A model generated the notes under the pieces. It saw nothing but the letters and a program-made list of their open reading frames with translations, was not told where the DNA came from and made no database searches. The position numbers and the translations under genes were made by a program. 64,000 bases of DNA from Rhizocola hellebori (GTDB taxonomy: Bacteria; Actinomycetota; Actinomycetes; Mycobacteriales; Micromonosporaceae): assembly GCF_016862955.1 (NCBI RefSeq), contig NZ_BONY01000031.1:1-64000 (forward strand), in the 5' to 3' direction. Shown one piece after another: positions 59,801 through 64,000 of this stretch. Each line of letters begins with the position of its first letter. Positions within the stretch are counted from its first letter, which is position 1.

Positions 59801-59892
59801 ACGCCTTCGGCCGGGCGCTCGCGCTGAGCCGCGAGATCAACGACCGCAACCTGGAGTCCGCCACCCTGGCCAACATGTCGGGTCTTGGCTAG
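56857..59892 (+). CDS. XRE-type SARP/AfsR-family regulator
   Basis: A 1011-residue regulator with an extra helix-turn-helix at the N-terminus (LARMLRQLKRRDARRRGGAE, then LSYRALAAKTGWSAGIIAHY). This precedes the SARP winged helix (VRLLGPIEVIGPHGPANLVG), the activation domain, and an NB-ARC ATPase (P-loop near residue 390, GPGGMGKTA). At least six TPR units fill the C-terminus (LNNIAHAHAQLGRLDEAVAA, LNNIADIYTQMGDSERAFAH). The ATG at 56857 follows a GGGGAG ribosome site. It ends directly against the convergent Calx-beta gene. Target genes are unknown. Confidence 0.9.
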   Translation: MAKGETLADLARMLRQLKRRDARRRGGAELSYRALAAKTGWSAGIIAHYFTGKTLPPTDRFDALVRLLGASPVEQGRLATMRDHIDEDRRQRSSGGAETVRLLGPIEVIGPHGPANLVGARQRTLIGLLGLRVGVPVSHVNLADALWGDQLPRTAMRSLYSHVARVRQALDDCGLPGVLVTRDSGYVLELRPTEVDAVRFEERVAQGRRVLAAGAAAEAVTHLLDGLALWRGKALEDGEPSGWAATEVDRLAHARLNALEDLWDARLRLGEQESAITEIERLLAAHPARERLVSLLMLALCRSGRHASAIEAYQRLRAHLADQLGVEPSPQLQRLNVAVLRRDPELEMDGPTAAVRKPAQLPARAGHFTGRATETSTLDEMLAATSRLAVISGPGGMGKTALAVHWAHQVIDRFPDGQLFLDLGGHDPATAMPVNEALAHVLGSLGVNSDRLPAGATAQLGHYRSALHERRMLILLDNAGSMEQIAPLVPPDSASLLIVTSRHQLAGLALDHDVTTIHLDMLTHDDASTLLRRVLGRSRVEREQASADQLVDLCGRMPLALRIAAAKLAARAMRPLAELVDDLTGDDRLGALTVPGDSRSVRAIFATAYQSLSPLAAKLFRRLSSHPGSSFTAYLAAAVVEDQVDDALDELAAAHLVSEVDCGRYRFHDLIRLYAIECASADERSESNSLIFMWYLAMAETTNQKLEPARDRVKVAWASPAPDMPFLADADAVLSFLDAERPNLLPVVRGAAQHGHPEITWQSAYLLAGYFTRRGYWSDYTEICREGLAAALRLDDPIAERLMRSGLGVAHNVMHRHAEALEQLTRALHLMRAGGDQRGQGMALNNIAHAHAQLGRLDEAVAAFEQALQLHTADRHLPGITLALNNIADIYTQMGDSERAFAHLDRALSIAREIADDHLEGAVLQNIGETSLAIGDEDRALHHFRLALDIRRRIGEKGREAETCNAIGLIHLSRGDHASALDAFGRALALSREINDRNLESATLANMSGLG

Positions 59893-60786
59893 TTAAGGCA
59901 GCACGGTGATCTGAGCGTCGCCCTGGATGACCGAGCCACCGCCGGTGTAGTTGGAGATGTGGACGTTGAAATGCCCGCCCGCCACGAAGGCGTGGGGGAG
60001 CACCCTCACCTCGACGAACACCCCAGTCGTCCAGGCCGGAATCGTCACGACGCGGTGCACCGCCACGTAGTCCAGGCCCTCATGGAGATCGCCGTCCGAG
60101 GTGTCGAACTGGATCGTCTCGTTGGTGGCGTTGGGGGTGTTGAGCACGATCGGCGACAGCAGGAAAGCGATGTGCCCGGGCTCGATGGTGCAGGTGGCCC
60201 AGGACGGGGCCGGGGCGGGCTGGGGGCCGGGCGACAGCGACAGGCCGGGCGCCTGCATCCGGTTGAGTGAAGGCGCGGAACCGTTGGAGCCCAAGCAGAT
60301 CTGGCTGTCGGTGGTGGCTTGATGCCGCCCGCTGTCGTTGTCGAAGATCCGGCCCTGGCCGGCCCCGGCGACCACGCGGACCCCGGCGCTCGGCTCGACG
60401 AGGGTGACCTTGAAGTCCTCGAGCGGGGCCTCGATGAGCCGGTCGTCCACGATGGTCGCGGTGATCCTGCGGCTCGAGGTGTCACCCGCGGCCCAGGCCA
60501 GCTGGCCGTCGGCCAGCGCGAAATCACCGGGCGCCGGTTGCCGCTTGGCCGAGCCATCGGTGACCACATAGGACACACTTCCCGCTGCCGGGCACGATCC
60601 GGTGTTCACGACGAAGGTCAGGTTGCCGGCCGCCTCGGAGACCGTCACCTGCGGATCGATCGCGACCGACCGCTGGCACGAGGCGGCGGCGCCCGGCAGG
60701 TCACCGGTACCCAACGCGGCCACCGCGGCGCTCAGACCGGCCAGACTCGCGACAAACAGGCGCAGCATCTTAGATTTCATCGTCAT
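59893..60786 (-). CDS. secreted Calx-beta-type protein
   Basis: A 297-residue secreted protein with signal peptide (KMLRLFVASLAGLSAAVAAL). Two Calx-beta-like domains follow. The first spans about residues 40-145 (VTVSEAAGNLTFVVNTG to RIFDNDSGRH). The second spans about 190-297 (YVAVHRVVTIPAWTTGVFVE). Such domains bind calcium and often mediate adhesion. ATG at 60786 or 60780. No spacer separates its stop from that of the SARP gene. Confidence 0.75.
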   Translation of the reverse strand: MTMKSKMLRLFVASLAGLSAAVAALGTGDLPGAAASCQRSVAIDPQVTVSEAAGNLTFVVNTGSCPAAGSVSYVVTDGSAKRQPAPGDFALADGQLAWAAGDTSSRRITATIVDDRLIEAPLEDFKVTLVEPSAGVRVVAGAGQGRIFDNDSGRHQATTDSQICLGSNGSAPSLNRMQAPGLSLSPGPQPAPAPSWATCTIEPGHIAFLLSPIVLNTPNATNETIQFDTSDGDLHEGLDYVAVHRVVTIPAWTTGVFVEVRVLPHAFVAGGHFNVHISNYTGGGSVIQGDAQITVLP

Positions 60787-60838
60787 GCGGGCATCATCGG
60801 GCATCCAGGTTGTGGCGAGCTTGTGGCGGGCGGAGCCG

Positions 60839-61504
60839 TCAGCGCAGCGGGCCGTTGCGCAGGTAGGTGAGCACCGCCAGCACCCGCCGATTGGTGTCCT
60901 GACTGGGCGCAAGATCGAGCTTGGTGAGGATGTTGCCGACGTGTTTGCCGATCGCGGCCTCGGTGATGTGAAGCTGCGCCGCCATCGCCGCGTTGGAGTG
61001 GCCCTCGGCGAGCAGCACCAGCACTTCGCGCTCACGCGGCGAGAGCGAGGCCAGCGGGTCACGCGGGCGGCGCAGCAGGTGCCGGATCACGTCAGGGTCG
61101 ATGGCGGTGCCTCCCTCGACCACCTCGCGCAGTGTCTTGACGAATTCGGCGATGTCGGCGACCCGGTCCTTGAGCAGGTAACCGACCCGGCGGCCATCGC
61201 CGCTGTCGAGCAACGCCGCGGCGTATTCCGCTTGCAGGTATTGGCTCAGCACCACGACCGCGACATGGGGGCGTTCCGTTCGTACCGCGACAGCCGCGCG
61301 CAGACCGTCGTCGCGGCGGTGCGGTGGCATCCGGATATCGGTCACGACCAGGTCCGGCTCATGCAGATCGACGGCCTCCAGCAGCTCGGGCGCTGAGCCG
61401 ACGGCCGCGACGACCTCGAAGCCGAACCTGGCGAGCAGGCCGACCAGTCCCTCGCGCAGCAGGACCTCGTCCTCGGCGAGCACCACTCGGGTCAGCGGGG
61501 GCAC
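60839..61504 (-). CDS. NarL/LuxR-type response regulator
   Basis: A 221-residue regulator with receiver motifs VVLAEDEVLLREGL, DLVVTDIRMPP and GYLLKDRV, and LuxR-type HTH (LSPREREVLVLLAEGHSNAA, then ITEAAIGKHVGNILTKL). The GTG at 61504 overlaps the kinase stop by 13 bases, so translation is coupled. Partner of the kinase at 61492-62781. Confidence 0.92.
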   Translation of the reverse strand: MPPLTRVVLAEDEVLLREGLVGLLARFGFEVVAAVGSAPELLEAVDLHEPDLVVTDIRMPPHRRDDGLRAAVAVRTERPHVAVVVLSQYLQAEYAAALLDSGDGRRVGYLLKDRVADIAEFVKTLREVVEGGTAIDPDVIRHLLRRPRDPLASLSPREREVLVLLAEGHSNAAMAAQLHITEAAIGKHVGNILTKLDLAPSQDTNRRVLAVLTYLRNGPLR

Positions 61505-62781
61505 GGCAGCTCCACCCGCACCACGGTAGGGCCGCCGGCCGGGCTCGCGAGCAGCAGCCGCCCGTTGACCGCGGCGACCCGATCGGCGAGGCCGACCAGA
61601 CCACTGCCGCGGGCCGGGTCGGCGCCGCCGCGGCCGTCGTCTTCCACCTCGATCACGAGATCCTGGGCGGATTGGCTCAGCCGCACCTGCGCCCTGGTCG
61701 CCGCGGCATGCTCGGCGATGTTGCCGAGGGACTCCGACACCACGAAGTAGGCGACCGTCTCGACCCGTTCCGGCACCGGCCGGCCGAGGTCGGCAAGGAC
61801 GCTGACCTCGACCGGGGCCTCGCCGGCCAGCTCCCGCACGGCACCGGCCAGGCCGAGCTCGGTCAGGCTCTGCGGGCGGATGCCGTGCACGATCTGGCGC
61901 AGCATGACCATCAAACCCTTGGCCTGTTCGTGGGCAATCGCCAGCGGCTTGGCGGCGGGCGAGTCATCGGGCACGTCCAGCTTGGCCATGGCCAGCTGAA
62001 GGGTGAGGCTGGTCAAGCGGGGCTGGGCGGCGTCGTGCACATCGCGCTCGATGCGCCGCCGTTCGGTCTCGTAGGCGTCGGCCAGGCGGGCCCGGGACCG
62101 GGTCACCTCCCGCAGCGCCACCTCGCCGGCGGGCACCCCGAGCAGCCACCGGGCCACCATGGTTTGCGCGGCGGCCAGCAGGCCTACCAGGTACCAGATA
62201 ATCGGAATGAAGAAAACGCCGGCGATGGCGTAGGGGATCGCCTGGCCGGTGGTGTCGACCTCGGTCCAGATGACGATGATGTGGTCGGCGCCGCCGGCCA
62301 GCCAGGGACTGGCGATCAGCGTGAAATCGAGCAGCGCCAACAGGGCGAGGATCCAGTAGGCGATCGGCACCACCCCGCCGAGCCAGCAGGCGTAAGCGAC
62401 CTCCCGCCACGCTGCGGCGCTGACATAGCGTGCCCTGAGCCCCCGCAAGCGCGGCAACGTCAGCGGCCGCGGATCGGCGATGGCCAGCCGCCACCGCTCG
62501 ATCGCGGCGACCGGGATGCTCACCAGCGGCGCCAGCGCCAGCGCTATCAGGCTGACGATGACCAGAGACACGACAATGGGCAGCTCCACCGGCCGGCCCT
62601 GCCGCGCCGCATTGACCACCGCGAACAGTGGCGCGCCCACGATGAACAACCCGACCGACAGGACGCCCGCGACCGGCACGGTGGTGGCGAGGTACAGCAA
62701 CGCCCGCCACGGCCACGACGAGATCAGATAACCGCGCCGGCGCAGCGCCTCGGCCAGGTGCGAGGGGTGATCGATGGTCAT
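61492..62781 (-). CDS. NarL-type sensor histidine kinase
   Basis: A 429-residue kinase with about six TM segments in the first 220 residues (for example LLYLATTVPVAGVLSVGLFI, LPIVVSLVIVSLIALALAPL, YAIAGVFFIPIIWYLVGLLA). The HisKA_3 segment is ERRRIERDVHDAAQPRLTSL, with His249 as phosphorylation site. The HATPase domain shows VAYFVVSESLGNIAEHA and SGLVGLADRVAAV. The ATG at 62781 faces the Vps62-like gene across 128 bp. Confidence 0.9.
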   Translation of the reverse strand: MTIDHPSHLAEALRRRGYLISSWPWRALLYLATTVPVAGVLSVGLFIVGAPLFAVVNAARQGRPVELPIVVSLVIVSLIALALAPLVSIPVAAIERWRLAIADPRPLTLPRLRGLRARYVSAAAWREVAYACWLGGVVPIAYWILALLALLDFTLIASPWLAGGADHIIVIWTEVDTTGQAIPYAIAGVFFIPIIWYLVGLLAAAQTMVARWLLGVPAGEVALREVTRSRARLADAYETERRRIERDVHDAAQPRLTSLTLQLAMAKLDVPDDSPAAKPLAIAHEQAKGLMVMLRQIVHGIRPQSLTELGLAGAVRELAGEAPVEVSVLADLGRPVPERVETVAYFVVSESLGNIAEHAAATRAQVRLSQSAQDLVIEVEDDGRGGADPARGSGLVGLADRVAAVNGRLLLASPAGGPTVVRVELPCPR

Positions 62782-62909
62782 GGCGCAAACGGTAGCCAGC
62801 GCACGGCCGCGAACCCAGCCGATTGCTGCTACCTATGCGGGTATGCCTAGCCCTACCCACTGTTTGGCGAAAGTGCGGCACATGGGGCGGCTGCGCCATT
62901 CAGACTGCG

Positions 62910-64000
62910 ATGGTGATCGGTTCCAGCGATGCCCCCGACCTGCCGCCCGGCGTGGACCTGATGGCGCTGGTGCGGCGCTTCGAGCCGGTGCTGCATTTCA
63001 CCGAGGGCGAGATGTTCTTCCCGATGCGGGTCGACGACTATCTGCGCCGCGCTGCGCTGTGGTCTTTCTCCTCGGCCGACGATCCGGCGACGCTGCTGGT
63101 GGATCACGGCAGTCTCGACTCGGAGGCCTTGGCCGCCGCCGCGCTGGCCCACCCGGACTGGCCGCTGTTCCTGCGTTACGCGCCCAGATCCTTGCAGCGG
63201 CGCGAGTTGCGCGCGTGGCGGCGGCGTGCGGATCGGCCGAGGTTCACCGGGGTCTCGCGGCTGGCGGCCGTGGGCATGCTCGGCCGGATCATCGACTCGG
63301 GGATGCGGCTGTCGCTGACCCTGCGCGGCAAGGTACCGGGCGGGCTCACCGCAGCCGCGCAGCAGCAGTACGCGCTCACCACGCCGGTGCGCGACGCCTA
63401 TCACGCGCACGTCAGCACCGACGGCGGCTACGTGATCATCCAGTACTGGTTCCTGTACGCGATGAACGATTGGCGCTCCAGCTTCAGCGGCGTCAACGAC
63501 CACGAATCCGACTGGGAGCAGGTCACCATCTACCTCGTCCCGGCACGCGGCGAGCCCGCGCAGACGGCACAGGATCTCCAGGTGGGCTGGGTCGCGTTCT
63601 CCGCCCACGACGAGGTCGGCGACGACCTGCGCCGCCGCGCCGACGACCCGGACCTCGGCTGGGTCGAGGGCACCCATCCCGTGGTCAACGTGGGCGCAGG
63701 TTCCCACTCCGGGGCGTACCTGGCGGGCGATTATCTTGTCCGCATTCAGCCCCCGGCGCTGGCCCGGATCTTCAGCGCGGTCAGCCGGGTGCGGGCGCTG
63801 GTGTTCCCGTGGACCCGCAACCGGCCATCGCTGGGCGTGGGCATCCCCTACGTGGACTACCGCCGCGGCGACGGGACCAGGATCGGGCCGGGTAGCCGGC
63901 GGCCGTGGACGGCGATCCTCATCGACTCGCAGACGCCCTGGGTCCGCGACTTCCGGGGGTTGTGGGGCCTGGACACGGCCGATCCGTTCGGAGGCGAGCG
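62910..64000 (+). CDS. Vps62-like (DUF946-type) protein, 3' end off the window
   Basis: The first 363 codons are visible; the gene runs past the right edge. There is no signal peptide. QYWFLYAMNDWRSSFSGVND with the following HESDWEQVTIYL is the hallmark of the Vps62/DUF946 family, which is known in fungi and plants and also in actinobacteria. Later NVGAGSHSGAYLAGDYLV and GIPYVDYRRGDG are also conserved. Function is not established. A start at 62910 is tentative because no clear ribosome site is present; GTG at 62913 is possible. Confidence 0.75.
   Translation, partial: MVIGSSDAPDLPPGVDLMALVRRFEPVLHFTEGEMFFPMRVDDYLRRAALWSFSSADDPATLLVDHGSLDSEALAAAALAHPDWPLFLRYAPRSLQRRELRAWRRRADRPRFTGVSRLAAVGMLGRIIDSGMRLSLTLRGKVPGGLTAAAQQQYALTTPVRDAYHAHVSTDGGYVIIQYWFLYAMNDWRSSFSGVNDHESDWEQVTIYLVPARGEPAQTAQDLQVGWVAFSAHDEVGDDLRRRADDPDLGWVEGTHPVVNVGAGSHSGAYLAGDYLVRIQPPALARIFSAVSRVRALVFPWTRNRPSLGVGIPYVDYRRGDGTRIGPGSRRPWTAILIDSQTPWVRDFRGLWGLDTADPFGGE

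Overview
The window is one stretch of chromosome from a high-GC, probably filamentous, actinobacterium. The evidence is the codon usage, the many GTG/TTG starts, two SARP/AfsR-type regulators, SigE-type ECF sigma factors, NarL-type two-component systems and CBM2-bearing secreted hydrolases. The genus cannot be read from the sequence. No rRNA, tRNA, CRISPR array, insertion sequence or prophage integrase was seen.

Layout. (1) 1-1956, minus strand: the start of a FAD-linked lactone/sugar-alcohol oxidase cut by the window edge, a family-2 glycosyltransferase, and a truncated tyrosine-phosphatase remnant. (2) 1957-23022, minus strand: a contractile injection system (phage-tail-like, eCIS type) in one tightly packed, largely start/stop-overlapping transcription unit. 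In transcription order it encodes sheath, tube, zinc-motif gp26-like baseplate protein, Pro-rich protein, DUF4255 cap, AAA ATPase, small protein, tube/adaptor, LysM protein, hub, spike, PAAR-like tip, gp25, two J-type wedge proteins, a tail-I-type protein, a beta-helix protein and a small helical protein. No tape measure, receptor-binding fibre or toxin-like cargo was recognised. (3) 23181-31125: a membrane protein, an FtsX-type ABC exporter with a divergent histidine kinase/response regulator pair, a membrane-anchored beta-propeller protein, and a response regulator. (4) 31265-38579: a PDZ-containing histidine kinase divergent from that regulator, a double-MerR regulator with a DUF6194 protein, a SARP regulator, and two small exported or membrane proteins. 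(5) 38666-41544: a secreted lipase and a secreted CBM2 glycosidase preceded by a near-perfect CebR (cellulose-utilisation repressor) operator. (6) 41711-49518, plus strand: a six-gene exopolysaccharide operon made of a UDP-sugar 4-epimerase, an Agd3/CE18-like deacetylase, a PelF-like GT4, a 12-TM membrane protein, a Spherulin-4/GH135 protein and a GH114 hydrolase. (7) 49521-64000: a lipoprotein, a bactofilin-like beta-helix membrane protein, two ECF-sigma operons each paired with a one-TM protein, a BNR-propeller plus MoaD/ThiS pair, an XRE-SARP regulator, a Calx-beta secreted protein, a further two-component system, and the start of a Vps62-like protein.

The two systems most worth attention are the injection-system operon and the exopolysaccharide operon. 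The second reproduces, function for function, the galactosaminogalactan (GAG) cluster known from Aspergillus fumigatus (uge3, gtb3, agd3, sph3, ega3), with the glycosyltransferase and membrane parts split into two genes. I infer that it makes and processes a partly deacetylated, galactosamine-containing polymer.

A third, genome-level signal is a dispersed palindrome, TCCA-N3-TGGA, which occurs ten times in the window, always inside coding sequence and often forcing rare codons.
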